Positions 11,801-22,690 of a stretch of 64,000 nucleotides of DNA are shown one piece after another (within the stretch, counting starts at the first letter, position 1; every line of letters begins with the position of its first letter). The DNA is taken from contig JAHZTW010000001.1 in assembly GCA_020283515.1 (NCBI GenBank), forward strand, positions 386,749,683 to 386,813,682, written 5' to 3'. The position numbers were made by a program, and so were the translations under genes. This DNA comes from Alliaria petiolata. Lineage: Eukaryota; Streptophyta; Magnoliopsida; Brassicales; Brassicaceae. A model generated the notes under the pieces. It worked only from the letters and a program-made list of their open reading frames with translations, was not told where the DNA came from and did not search any database.

Positions 11801-12619
11801 CTCCATACTTCGAAAACAGAATGCTCCTTTTTCTCTTTTAGCCGCTCCAATCACCGTCCTCGAAATGCGGTCTTGGACAATGAGGAAGTGGTCAGCCAAT
11901 TGCACAACGCAACGATTCTCATCCATTAACTGTCCAACTGAAATCAGATCTGATTGCATTCCCTCGACATAAAAAACTGAATTCATCACGAGACTTGAAC
12001 CAAGCCTAACTTTCCCTTCTTTAACAGAAATTTGCTCATGTCCATCAGCCAATATAATCAACACAGGTGCCATATCTCTAACATCAGTTAAAATCTCTAG
12101 CTTTCCGGTCAAATGATGACTAGCACCTGTATCCATAATCCACGATGGAGTAGAAAACGTACCGGTTAAACTTTCAGCGGCGTTTGCCTTGTTTTTGCCC
12201 GCGTTGAGAATAGTGACAATGCTACGCCATTGACTGTCACTCAGTCCTGTCACGCCATCACGATCACCATCGGTAAGAACGTAATTAGCGTGCTCCTTGT
12301 TCTGTGCGCCAGTGACATGTGCCGCATTAGCATAAGCGACAACGCCACGTCGAGAATCTGCTTCAGGTCGTTTGATCAAGTCGTCGAGAAAGCCAAAATT
12401 CTTCTGTGAACCGAGGGCAGTCTTGATTTCACACACCCATTCATCGTAATTCGTTTCTCGCAACAGTGGGTGCGAGATCATTGTGCCGAGATTATCAGCA
12501 ACAGTCAGATCGTATGGTGAGATAGTTCTCCTCACTTCCGTTGTTATCGGGTTCGTGATTGAGGTAACACCGGTCTGGTTCAAAGTCAGGTTCATGCCGT
12601 TGTTTGCAGACATAATCAA
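8818..12619 (-). pseudogene. Copia copy A gag-pol polyprotein, nearly complete but gag-deleted
   Basis: A 1044-codon frame (12619-9485) carries, in order: a short N-terminal gag remnant (residues 1-90), protease MDTGASHH (Asp163), the GAG-pre-integrase HKRMGH...CDVC zinc motif, an integrase core (CDLWGPY, DDYSRG, SDNGSEF, ERKHR), and reverse transcriptase with KARLVALG and YVDDLVITG (about 9757-9783). The RNase H part (9405-8818; SAEAEYRAM, YCDNKAAI, HVELDCHFVRD) is in a different frame because of an extra base near 9516-9519. A TAG stop lies at 9409-9411 where the expected codon is probably Gln. The central gag, including the CCHC zinc knuckle, is missing. Residue 90 jumps straight to the spacer before the protease. 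Copy B has the same deletion. The lineage would need a helper for particle formation. Confidence 0.9.
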
Positions 12620-12680
12620 ATCAATGAATCAGTCGAGTTTTCTGGATAAAGAAAACAAAATTTAGGAAAATAAAATGTCA

Positions 12681-12693
12681 GGCTCTGATACCA
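12681..12693 (-). other. Primer binding site, copy A
   Basis: TGGTATCAGAGCC on the minus strand, immediately after the LTR end GTTATA. It is complementary to the 3' end of initiator methionine tRNA, the usual copia primer. Confidence 0.9.
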
Positions 12694-12906
12694 TATAACA
12701 AACAGAGACGCAAGGTATAGAGGAAAATATTTCTGTGTGTTATTCCAATAGCTCTCGATACATACATTTATATGAAAGTAGTTTCCTAAAAACAAAANCT
12801 AATTACAAATGATACGCACAGTGATGACAATGCATAAAATCAGCCTTGATATGTACTCCAATTACTCAGTAATTGCCGTGATAGGATATGGTTTGATTCT
12901 CTAATA
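12694..12906 (-). repeat. Copia LTR 2 (shared by copies A and B)
   Basis: This 213-bp LTR has a PBS on its right-hand side of copy A and a polypurine tract of copy B on the other side, so it serves both internal regions. It contains an N at 12798. About 7 bases present in LTR 3 at that point are missing. Confidence 0.85.
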
Positions 12907-12920
12907 CCCCTCCTCAAGTT
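12907..12920 (-). other. Polypurine tract of copia copy B
   Basis: On the minus strand AACTTGAGGAGGGG abuts the end of LTR 2. Confidence 0.8.
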
Positions 12921-15900
12921 GGAGCATGCAAGTCTTGGATGCCTAACTTGGCCTTGAAGTTATCAAACTCATGACATCCTAAAGGCTTCGTAAATATATC
13001 TGCCAATTGAGAACGACTAGCAACATGAGAAGTGGCGATCGTACCTCGGAGGATTTCGTCACGTACGAAATGGCAATCCAGCTCAACGTGCTTCGTTCTT
13101 TCGTGGAATACCGGGTTTGTGCTAATGTGGATTGCCGCCTTGTTATCACAATATACCAACATTGGATTCTCATGTCGTACTCCAAGAGTGCTAAGAACTC
13201 GTTTCAGCCATATGAGTTCTTTTGTCAAGAACGACATTGCACGGTATTCCGCTTCGGCGGAAGACATACTCACTGTTTCTTGCTTGCGTGTCTTCCATGA
13301 GATAGGTAAATCACCAAATTGCACAAAGTACCCAGTTACCGATCGTCTCGTTATTGGACAGCTTGCCCAATCAGCATCACACCAACCAGAAATTTGGAAA
13401 TTAGCATCAGATCGAAGAAGAATTCCCTGACCTGGGTTTCCTTTCAAATATCGGACAGCTCGCAAAGCAGCTTGCCAGTGGTCTTCCCGTGGACTTTTCA
13501 TAAACTGTGCACACAATACGCCATGTCTGGCCTAGTGACGTTCAGATAGATAAGTCGTCCAACAAGTCTTCTATACCGTTGTGGATCTGGTAGAAGCGGA
13601 GATTCAGACAAAGCTAGCTTGTGGTTTTGTTCTAACGGAAACGCAGCCGGTTTGGAGCCGAGAAGTCCTGTATCCGAGATAATATCAAGAACGTATTTCC
13701 GTTGGCACAGATACATTCCACTCGAATTTCTTGCAACTTCTATGCCAAGGAAATATTTTAGAGCTCCTAAATCTTTCATTTTGAAGCAAGTGGAGAGATA
13801 ATCTTTGAAGAATTTCACCGCCTCTGGCCTATTTCCAGTAATCACAAGATCATCAACATATATTAAAATATGTAATTCAGTCTGATCTTTCTCATATGTG
13901 AACAGCGAGTAGTCGGATAAGCATTGCGTGAAGCCATACGCTTTCAAGGCTGTGGCAAGTTTAGCAAACCAACACCGTGGTGCTTGCTTAAGCCCATATA
14001 AAGATTTTCTGAGACGGCAAACCTTAGTAGAATCAGAGGTGTGGAACCCTTGTGGTAATCTCATATAGACTTCTTCCTCCAAATCCCCATGTAGAAATGC
14101 GTTTTGTACATCCATCTGATGTACATCCCATCCTCTTTTCGTTGCAACATCCAAGAATAAGCGAACTGTCCCTATCTTTGCTACTGGAGCAAAAGTATCT
14201 CCATAGTCCACTCCTTCGATCTGTCGGTTTCCGAGAGCTACCAATCGTGCTTTAAATCGTTCAATTGATCCATCAGATCGATACTTGATTGTGTAAATCC
14301 ATTTACAGCCAATTGCCCGTTTCCCTTTCGGTAAATCTTCAATGTCGTATGTCCTATTTAACTCGAGAGCGTCGATCTCAAATCTCATAGCGTCTCGAAA
14401 CCGTTTGTCACGAACTGCTTGTTGATAGGTCTTGGGCACAAAATTATGAACAACAGAAGCTTGAAAGGCTTGATGTTTGCTGGAAAACTTCTCACAAGTG
14501 ACATAATCACTGATCGGATACACCACCTGTGATGTAGACGGAGGCAATGCTGTCGGAGCTACAGCCACTGCGTTTGTGACAAAATTCTTCAAAGTAACAG
14601 GTGGTTGTCGTTTCCTGTGACCACGACCAAGTAGAATTGGAGGATTCTGATTTTATGAAATTTCAGGCTGAAGCGAAGGGAACGTGAATTGATGTCGACG
14701 ACGAAGGGGAGTTGGGATTCTGATTTGTGGTTGAATTCAAAGTGGGCTCAGATGAATTTTGGCCCAAATCTTCTTCTCTTTCCATAGTGGTTTCAACGAT
14801 GGGCCCAATATCAGGTGGATTAGATATTGTTTCTGTATTTGGGCTTGGGAACACAGGTGGGCCTGAAATAATTGATGGACGCTGGACAATTAAAACATCA
14901 TCTTCTTCATTGTTGATGTTCGACATCGGTTCCCACAGAGGTTGGCTTGCAATTTCTGCTTCAATTGGAGTAGATGAATTCGCATACGGAAATTCACTCT
15001 CGCAGAAGACCACATCACGGGACGTGTAGAATTCATGTTTTTCCAGATCGAACAATCTCCATCCCTTTTTCCCTTATGGATAACCCATGAAGACACACTT
15101 TCTACTTCGTGGAGCAAATTTGTCTCCTTTCGTGGCTTGATTATACGCATAACACAAGCTCCCAAAAACCCGTATATGATCATAAGCTGGAGCAACATTA
15201 TGAATTCGTTCATATGGAGTCATTCCACCAATCACCGAACTTGGAGTTCGATTGATTAAATAACCCGCTGTTAAGATGCACTCTCCCCAAAATCTATTGG
15301 GAGATTTGCTTGGAAACGCAGAGCCCGTGCGATGTTCAGTATGTGGCGATGTTTTCTTTCTACTCTGCCATTCTGCTGCGGAGTGCCTACACAAGACGTT
15401 TCATGAACAATTCCGTTGCGGAGAAAGTGTTTGGTCAAGCTTAAAAACTCTGATCCGTTATCACTTCGCACTGTTTTAACATCAGTCTGAAATTGCCTTG
15501 TAACCATAGACATGAAGTTCATCAAGTGAGTCGGCGCTTCAGTTTTATCTTTTAACAGATATATCCATACTCCACGGGAGTAATCATCGACTATGGTTAG
15601 GAAATAACGTGCTCCGCTGAATGATTCGGTTCGATACGGTCCCCATAAGTCGCAATGTATCAACTCGAAAATCTTCGTTGTTTTGTTAAGACTAACAGGA
15701 AAACAAGATCTTGTTTGTTTTGCGCGGAGGCATACATCACACCCCTTATTCAGAAAATCAGAAGTACTTGAAACAGAAACGACAGGAAGTGAGCAAACGA
15801 CTTTAGCAGCTGGATGTCCCATCCGTTTGTGCCACAACTCAAAAGAGGTGATGTCTTGAGTTGTATCGACAGCTGCGGTCTCCATACTTTGAAAACTGAA

Positions 15901-16698
15901 TGCTCCTTTTTCTCTCTTAGCCGCTCCAATCACGGTCCTCGAAATGCGGTCTTGGACAATGAGGAAGTGGTCAGCCAATTGCACAACGCAACGATTTTCA
16001 TTCATTAACTGTCCAACTGAAATCAGATCTGATTGCATTCCCTCAACATAAAAAACTGAATTCATCACGAGACTTGAACCAAGCCTAACTTTCCCTTCTT
16101 TAACAGAAATTTGCTCATGTCCATCAGCCAATATAATCAACACAGGTGCCATATCTCTAACATCAGTCAAAATCTCTAGCTTTCCGGTCAAATGATGACT
16201 AGCACCTCTATCCATAATCCACGATGGAGTAGAAAACGTACCAGTTAAACTTTCAGCGGCGTTTGCCTTGTTTTTGCCCGCGTTGAGAATAGTGACAATG
16301 CTATGCCATTGGCTGTCACTCAGTCCTGTCACGCCATCACGATCACCATCGGTAAGAACGTAATTAGCGTGCTCCTTGTTCTGTGCGCCAGTGACATGTG
16401 CCGCATTAGCATAAGCGACAACGCCACGTCGAGAATCCACTTCAGGTCGTTTGATCAAGTCATCGAGAAAGTCAAAATTCTTCTGTGAACCAAGGGCAGT
16501 CTTGATTTCACACACCCAATCATCATAATTCGTTTCTCGCAACAATGGGTGCGGGATCACTGCGCCGAGAATATCAGCAACAGCCAGATCGTACGGTGAG
16601 ATATTTCTCCTCACTTCCGTCGTTATCGGGTTCGTGATAGGAGTAACACCGGTCGGGTTCAAATTCGGGTTCATGCCGTTGTTTGCAGACATAATCAA
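12914..16698 (-). pseudogene. Copia copy B gag-pol polyprotein, decayed
   Basis: It has the same layout and the same gag deletion as copy A, with more damage. The protease motif reads MDRGAS instead of MDTGAS (about 16201-16216), so the active-site Thr is lost. A one-base deletion near 15291 breaks the frame in integrase. A TAA stop lies at 15074-15076 where copy A has Tyr. A short deletion occurs near 14655-14690 in the linker, and a 7-bp deletion near 13503 breaks the reverse transcriptase/RNase H junction. The reverse transcriptase (14592-13498, with YVDDLVITG) and RNase H (13516-12914) remain readable. Integrase TPQQNGRVERKHR is conventional here, whereas copy A has Asp for this Gly. Confidence 0.9.
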
Positions 16699-16759
16699 AT
16701 CAATGAATCAATCGAGTTTTCTGGATAAAGAAAACAAAATTTAGAAAAATAAAATTTCA

Positions 16760-16772
16760 GGCTCTGATACCA
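16760..16772 (-). other. Primer binding site, copy B
   Basis: TGGTATCAGAGCC on the minus strand, adjacent to LTR 3. It is the same initiator-tRNA type as in copy A. Confidence 0.9.
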
Positions 16773-17034
16773 TATAACGAACAGAGACGCAAGGTATAAA
16801 GGAAAATATTTCTGTCTTTCTCCAATAGTTTTCGATACAGACATTTATATGAGAGTAGTTTCCTAAAAACAGAAGATATACACTAATTACAAATGATACG
16901 CACAGTGATGACAATGCATAAAATCAGCCTTGATATGTACNACGCACAGTAATAATAATGCATAAAATCAGTCTTGACATATACTCCAATTACTCCATAA
17001 TTGTCGTGATAGAATATGATTTGATTCTCCAATA
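16773..17034 (-). repeat. Copia LTR 3 (5' LTR) with a short duplication around an N
   Basis: The block ACGCACAG...ATGCATAAAATCAG occurs on both sides of the N at 16941 (16901-16940 and 16942-16985). The left half resembles LTR 2, while the right half resembles LTR 1 (AATAATGCATA, CTCCATAATTGTCG). The LTR is therefore a mosaic, consistent with joining ends of two different copies. Confidence 0.85.
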
Positions 17035-17656
17035 GGTTGTCGACAACACTGGTGATTCCGCCGGAGGAAGGAGATTCCGGGGAGAGATCGGCGGTGACAG
17101 CTACGGCACACAGTCACTGAGATCTGCGACGGACTTTGTCTGGCGTTTGTTCCAGCAAACTAACAATCCTTCGGACAGAAGAAACGTCGCAAAGATCACA
17201 ATGTTCATGGAGAATGGGAACGGCGTGGCTTACAACAAAAACTCGGGAAGCGAGATACACGAGATACACTTCAACGTCGGGTATCTCGCGGGTTTCTCGG
17301 GAGATGTACGGAGGGAATTTACCGGCGTGGTTTATCACGAGGTGGTCCATTCTTGGCAGTGGAACGGTGCGGATCGGGCTCCGGGTGGGCTCGTCGAAGG
17401 TATAGCCGACTACGTGAGGCTGAAAGCGGGTTACGCCCCGGGTCATTAGGTGGGGCCTGGTCGTGGTGATAGGTGGGACCAGGGTTATGACGTCACTGCG
17501 AGGTTCTTGGATTATTGTAACGATTTGAGGAATGGGTTCGTGGCGGAGCTGAACAAGAAGATGAGGAATGGATACAGTGAAGGCTTCTTCGTTGAGTTGC
17601 TTGGGAAAGACGTGAATCAACTCTAGAGAGAGTACAAGGCCAAGTATGGTCAATGA

Positions 17657-18250
17657 ATGCAAAATAAAAGAAAATTCTAATGAGTTATATGGTATTTGAA
17701 ACAAAATAATATTTCAAGCAATAAATAATGAAACACCCTTTGCAGTAATTTGTAATCTCTTATATGGTTTTTATAAGTTTCGATTGGAATATAGATATAT
17801 CTTTTTGTTTTATTTTAAAGTTATTGCTAAAATGGATATTGTATAAGTTATTTAGTCGCGTGACTCTTAATTTAGTGGTTAACAAAGGTTTAAGCCCCTT
17901 TTTGCATTCAGATGCTAGATCTGTATGCAAATGCTCAAATGTTGTTCGTTTCAATACTTTATAATCAATATCTAAATATTGTATTTGGATGTTAAATCAA
18001 TAACATTTCAAAAATCTAGATATTTGAGATGATAAAAAAAGAGTTTTTATTCAAATTTTGCATCTCAAAAAATAAAAGACTAAAATACTCTTAATATGAT
18101 AGAAAGCTAACTAAATTTATATTTATTCATTAAAATAATTTTCTCGCCAAAATATTATTTCTCACAAAAATAGAGTCAAACTTATCCAAAAAAAATAGGA
18201 TCAATTTGTTGTGGAGCTAAATTTTGAAAAGTGTTAAGGATTTGGCTATG
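17657..18250 (+). other. 3' flank of the BSP pseudogene, shared with BSP2 and BSP3
   Basis: Blocks here are reverse-complement matches to the 3' flanks of the intact BSP genes at 47190-47390 and, more weakly, 28205-28430. Examples are TTACAAATTACTGCAAAGGG-like sequence, ATTCCAATCGAAACTTA, and TTTTGCTAAAATGGATATT-like sequence. Further out, AGAGTCAAACTTA (about 18172) matches 31470-31495. No gene is visible. Confidence 0.65.
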
Positions 18251-18821
18251 TTACTTTTTGTAGTAGTAAACAACTAAAGGATATCCAGCTGTTAAATTTT
18301 AGATCTCGTAATTACGTTGACTGCCATCAACCTGCGCGTGGATAATCCCTTAAATGTGCCGACTAGCTGACGTAGTGTGAACAAATGCGATTTGATTGGC
18401 ATTAGCTGCAAAAGGGGAAGTGATAGATAATAAATGTTTTAAGAAAACGCGTGAACTTTTATTTTGTGAAACGATCATGTGTAAAACAAAATATAGATCT
18501 TTACAACTAGATAATTTATTATTAACTAAATAATATTCACTAATACTAATACCAAATTTAAGATCATCAACTAATATAATTACTAAGTTAAGTGGAATGT
18601 TAGAGATATATCTTTGTATTATTACGATAATTTGTGAATTGGGTTGTATATTTGTATATATATTTATTTAAGAAATTATGTGAATCAGGTTGTATATTTG
18701 TATATATATACATTTATAATACGATATGGACGTTTATATTTTTATATAGTATTATTGTTATACAAATTAGTTTTATAATTTAATTTGTAGATATCTAAAT
18801 AAAATATTATTTCTTTATATT

Positions 18822-18976
18822 TGTATATATGTAAATGTCTAATACAATATGTACGTATATATATTTATTTATAAAGTAATATTGAGTTATGAAATAGGTA
18901 TGTATATATGTAGATGTCTAATACGATATGTACTTATATATATTTATTTATAAAGTAAAATTGAAGTATGAAATAG
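18822..18976 (+). repeat. Two-unit AT-rich tandem repeat, period about 79 bp
   Basis: The landmark TA(A/G)ATGTCTAATAC occurs at 18832 and 18911. Each unit then runs through ATATATATTTATTTATAAAG and a TATGAAATAG motif. The surrounding 18600-18820 is related low-complexity AT sequence. Confidence 0.7.
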
Positions 18977-19089
18977 TAACAGGTGGAGGAAGACGCAGGC
19001 GGTGGAGTCTATAATAGATTTATTTTCAATGGACCGGATTTGAGATCGTTGAAAGAGATTATCTGGATCGGTTTAGGGTCTAGAGGGAC

Positions 19090-19404
19090 CTACTCAGGTG
19101 TAGAGAGGGAGGGAAACAGTGGTCTTGGCGTTATAGACGAGAAGGATCTGAGAGACTTAGGTAAGGAAGGTGTCTCCGGCGGACGAGGATCGTCGGAGGA
19201 GAGGAATTGGTGCGGTATGTTGATGCAATTATGAGAAGATTTGGAGATGGTCGCGTAGAGGAGTAGGGTTAAGAAAAGAAGGAGAATGGAAGATATGGCG
19301 ATGATGATGAATATGCAATTACGAGAAGAGAGGTTTTTCCGTTGAGGTTTGACGGCGGAGGAAGCGAAAGGAGTTGAGGAGGAGGTGGATGAAGCGTTTT
19401 CCAA
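19090..19404 (-). CDS. Possible gene fragment with one membrane segment, unrecognised
   Basis: The frame begins with an Met-initiated, Ser-rich N-terminus. A short basic stretch (QRKN) precedes a strongly hydrophobic segment (about residues 31-50, IFIIIAISSILLLFLTLLLY) and a Pro/Ser-rich luminal-type stem. This is the N-terminal architecture of a type II membrane protein such as a Golgi enzyme or a pectin-related protein. The frame stops after 104 codons and no downstream catalytic domain is visible. The local GC content is higher than the flanks. The segment sits in a stretch absent from the paralogous right-hand unit, which fits a captured or inserted gene fragment. I cannot name the family. 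Confidence 0.35.
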   Translation of the reverse strand: MENASSTSSSTPFASSAVKPQRKNLSSRNCIFIIIAISSILLLFLTLLLYATISKSSHNCINIPHQFLSSDDPRPPETPSLPKSLRSFSSITPRPLFPSLSTPE

Positions 19405-19599
19405 AAAAAATTATAGTTTGCACTTTCGTTTTAATATAATTTATTATTCAACTGCCTTGGTTCATAGGGGTTTATATTTATCAATAACGATCAGAAGCGT
19501 GGGGTTATAATAGTCTATTTTGAAGATGAACTATTTTTATGTTTGGGTTTCGATAAAAATGTGTGTTTTATCTAATTTGTGTTCATATTTAGGTTGTTG

Positions 19600-19920
19600 A
19601 CCCAATTATCCCAAAAAAATATTCATCGCAGCGTAGCTAAAATCCATGGAACAAAATGTTCCGAGTGATATATTCTAATAATGTTCTAACAAGAAGACAA
19701 ACAAACAAAAGTACTTTAATCAATTTGTGAGTCAGAGATAATAATAGGAGTTGATTTTGAAGTTCAGGTCAGTGTTTGCTCGTTGAACGTGGTCGAACAA
19801 AATCAGTTTTTTGTACTTGTCCATTAACTATAATTGTGAGAACAAAAGTTACAAAACTACTAACGTAAAATCCACGGCAACATAAGATTCGCATTTGTTG
19901 ACAAAATACACACAAAACAA
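19600..19920 (+). repeat. Inverted homologue of 29995-30240 and 31400-31440
   Basis: TCATCGCAGCGTAGCTAA (about 19624) and GTGTTTGCTCGTTGAACGTG (about 19773) match the reverse complement of sequence at 31410-31435 and 30145-30170. In the right-hand unit the two blocks are separated by an extra 1.1-kb fold-back cluster that is absent here. This is one leg of the BSP segmental duplication. Confidence 0.75.
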
Positions 19921-20079
19921 AAAGAGGAGAAAAGACTAGTTTTCATTATGGGATAGGAACAGTTCGTATCCCGTGACGATAAAGTGGCATCTCCTACATG
20001 GAACTCCGCTAGACAAAAACGCAAAGGAGAGAAAACGTGAGTAAGGGGAAAGTAGAGAAAAGTGAGTAATTGTCATTGT

Positions 20080-20268
20080 CAACATTACTTTTAATAAGAT
20101 TTTTAATTTGCTTAAATTTCAATTACATTCTTTGTAAATAACACATCAACTAAAAGTTATCATGTTTTTTAAATGTTTCTAATTTCGTTGGTAGAATATT
20201 AATCATTGCCTAAATAACTAATTAAGATCGGTAAGTTACTAACATACTATACTTTTACGAAATGTGAG

Positions 20269-20299
<31 letters not shown>

Positions 20300-21060
20300 T
20301 TAAGGGTTGACTAATTTATAAGCAACAGGAATAAGTGTGCATGCTGGAGCTTGTGAAAACGTGAAATTATAGTTAATTGTGTTATTATATGGTTTTTACG
20401 ACTAATATAACGGTTGAGAATAGATTTGTTTCAATTTATTGGTTGACAAGCATGTGCGATTACGGTTGAACAGAAAATTACCAATATATAATATTGATTA
20501 GATTTTTGTAGAGTAATAAAAAAAGAAGGCATGAAACATGTCCAAATATTCAAAACTAAAAAAACGAGAGAAATATCATATCAATAAAAACAAAGAATAG
20601 ATAAATATATTATTGATGTGAAAGAACTTAAAACAAAACAATGGTTATAATATCGAAGGTTAGAATGATTTGAGAAAATATAAACATCAACAAAAGCATA
20701 TTAAGATAATTTGTCACAGAATCAAATGTTAGTTTCTATTTTGTACTTCTCAATTAATATAAGTATTTTGCATCTAATTAATTGTTCAAAAGATCAAAAC
20801 ATCTTTGTCCAAATAAAAAAATGACATTGTCCAAACCCAAAATCTTAAGCCATCACGGTATGATCTCTTGGCAATCCTTCAACCTCGATTTAGATCTGAC
20901 GATTGCTTTGTCGTTTCAAAACGTTTATACTACTAGTCTAACACTGTCAATACTTTTCTTTTATTTTATTTCAAAAGCTTATGCTTGTTGCCGACCAAAA
21001 AAAAAAACTTATACTTGTCATTTTCAGATTTTAAAATCTGACCTAACTAGGAAATTTAGT
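20080..21060 (+). repeat. Forward-orientation homologue of the BSP2 and BSP3 upstream flanks
   Basis: AAGATCGGTAAGTTACTAAC...ACTTTTACGAAAT (about 20225-20265) matches 29455-29505 and 48310-48360 in the same orientation. CAAAAGCTTATGC (20972) matches 48510-48530. In the other two units this sequence lies upstream of a minus-strand BSP gene, but no BSP gene lies to its left here. This is the key evidence for an inversion breakpoint between about 19920 and 20100. A TA microsatellite occupies about 20272-20300. Confidence 0.65.
20989..21006 (+). mobile_element. Tiny retrotransposon tail insertion (18 bp) with target duplication
   Basis: TGCCGACC plus an A-run lies between GCTTATGCTTGT (20977-20988) and ACTTATACTTGT (21007-21018). 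The paralogous site near 48515-48540 lacks the insert and has one copy of the target. This looks like an extreme 5'-truncated LINE insertion. Confidence 0.55.
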
Positions 21061-22290
21061 AACGATTCAAAATACGAAAATGTGATTCTTTTTAATAGTT
21101 GTGACTTGTGATTTCAAATATAAGGATGGTTTTCGTGTAGGTTAGGAATCGATTCTTCTCAAACGTGGAATTATCTAACCATTTTCACTTTGTCAGTCGA
21201 AATAGTGTCATGCTTTAAATCCATTAGAAAAGTCTGTAAATGGGCTACTCGATAGCTACACTAATCCTGAAAATATTAGTTAGGTGGTAAAAATTCGTAT
21301 TACCCTCTGGTTGTTAAAAAAATTTTTTTAAAAAAACGGTGTAAGTAGACTTGGACGACGACGAGATTTAGTCACGTTCGAGACTCACGAGCGTCATCGA
21401 AGCCCCACTCGTGCCCCCAATATATAAATGTGTCACGGTAATGTAGAGACTGTGAACATGACAGGTGGGCCACATATGCAACTTGGTAATTGATTTGGAA
21501 AAAATGTTGGCATATCATTTGTTGGGCAGAATTCTCTTTCCGGATCGTTTCCATCTCATTTGAAAATGCATTTAAAGTGGTTAAAGGATTATAGGATTAT
21601 GGAAACCTTCTTAATCCAATGGTTGAGCAAATGTTTAGTGATTTTAAACGAGGTCTACAGTTTAATTTTAGCAAATGTAAACAAATTTAGCGGTGATTTT
21701 TAACATAGTAAATGTAAAATTGTTTGTTGTGGAACAAATCGTTTGTATATGTTAAAATTAAATTATTAATATAGAGGCAAACTATCTTGATTTTTTTTTT
21801 CAATGGAACAAATTTTTTTTTTTTTGAAAACCGTGAGACGGTCCATAATTTTTCCTAGTACCCGGAATCATATTTTAGATAATCCGATTTAAAAATTAAC
21901 ATTCTATTACATAAGAAGTTTGAACCTGGAACACAAAACAACCATCAATGGAACATATTGTCGGTATTGTCTTGCTCTCTACACGTATTTCATATGGAAC
22001 TAAAATGGGGCACACATTTTCATTAATTTTCAAGTTCTCATTCATATTCTAGTTTACCCACCCCTAGTTAGGTTATTTTGGTTTTACTAGCAGATTTTTT
22101 GAAGTTTTTTTAACAACAAAATTCCATAGTTTAAAAGTATTCAAGTGCATTTTGGATCTCTGGAACGATTGCTGGGTTTTGGGTGAATGGAAGAGTCTAC
22201 AAAAGCAACTCTAACTTCTGTGATGCAAGCTAAATATGCACATATGGAAATGGTCAAGAATGTTTATAACAGTAGTGATGTGTTTTGCAC
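21061..22290. other. AT-rich spacer, no gene seen
   Basis: No open frame with recognisable motifs, no TIR pair and no RNA gene could be supported. Several T/A runs are present near 21790-21825. Confidence 0.5.
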
Positions 22291-22296
22291 ACAAAA

Positions 22297-22690
22297 AAAA
22301 AAGTCACGTGCGTGATTAGAGGTGGCGCTAGGTTCTAGTTCTAGACTATACTTGATGGAAATTCAAAGTTTAATTTGTTGGTCAATAAACTTTTGAGAGT
22401 GAAGAATGTTTATATTAGGAAGATCTCGGCAGCTTTCAGGAAAATAGTTGAACACATGGACATAAGAGAGAAATGATTTCCATCCACGTTCCACTGCTCC
22501 ACACATTCTGGTTGCATGATTCCACGTGGACCATATTAAAAAGCCAGTATGTTGATATCAGTCGTTCGAATCTAAAACAATAAATTGAGACGCATTTAAG
22601 GTTTGCGTCGAATGATGTTAAGTTTTTTAAGATTTTAACTCAAAACCAATAGATAATGAATGTAAGTCCATTATATTATTATATATACTA
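22297..22690 (+). repeat. Dispersed repeat family R, copy 2
   Basis: It is nearly identical by eye to 25440-25825, with small differences such as an ATAAATTGAGACGCATTTAA variant. Homology ends at about 22687, where CTAGGAAATAAAC begins. That edge resembles a Helitron 3' end read on the minus strand (TTTCCTAG followed by T). Confidence 0.75.

Larger units (their letters stand above)
5208..17034 (-). mobile_element. Ty1/copia array: LTR-internal-LTR-internal-LTR
   Basis: Two copia internal regions, both on the minus strand, lie between three LTRs (5208-8810 interrupted, 12694-12906, 16773-17034). The block is bounded by one 5-bp target duplication, GGTTG. The LTR termini are TATTGGAG and TTTGTTATA (TA...TA rather than TG...CA). 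The two internal regions differ by a few percent, so they are not a simple assembly echo. Each LTR nevertheless contains or abuts an N (5323, 8717, 12798, 16941), so the tandem order was inferred by scaffolding. It may be real unequal recombination or a false join of related copies. Confidence 0.9.
5129..17656 (+). pseudogene. Basic secretory protein (BSP) pseudogene split by a copia insertion
   Basis: The two parts are 5129-5207 and 17040-17656. The first encodes a signal peptide ending VNA and reads to the VVDNTGD motif, which resumes exactly in frame after the insertion. GGTTG is present at both edges (5203-5207, 17035-17039) as the target duplication. Removing the insert restores one continuous BSP frame that keeps the HEVVH metal-site motif. 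It has two TGG-to-TAG stops (17447-17449 and 17624-17626), both at positions that are Trp in the intact paralogs. It also has a 9-bp tandem duplication (GAGATACAC at 17252-17260 and 17261-17269) that adds three residues. The family (PF04450) is secreted and pathogen-related. The gene is certainly dead. Which lesion came first cannot be read from the sequence. Confidence 0.95.

Noticed and set aside
20782..21111. 109-codon plus-strand frame in AT-rich DNA
   Set aside because: It crosses the A-rich retro-tail insertion, matches the non-coding upstream flank of BSP3 and has no domain.
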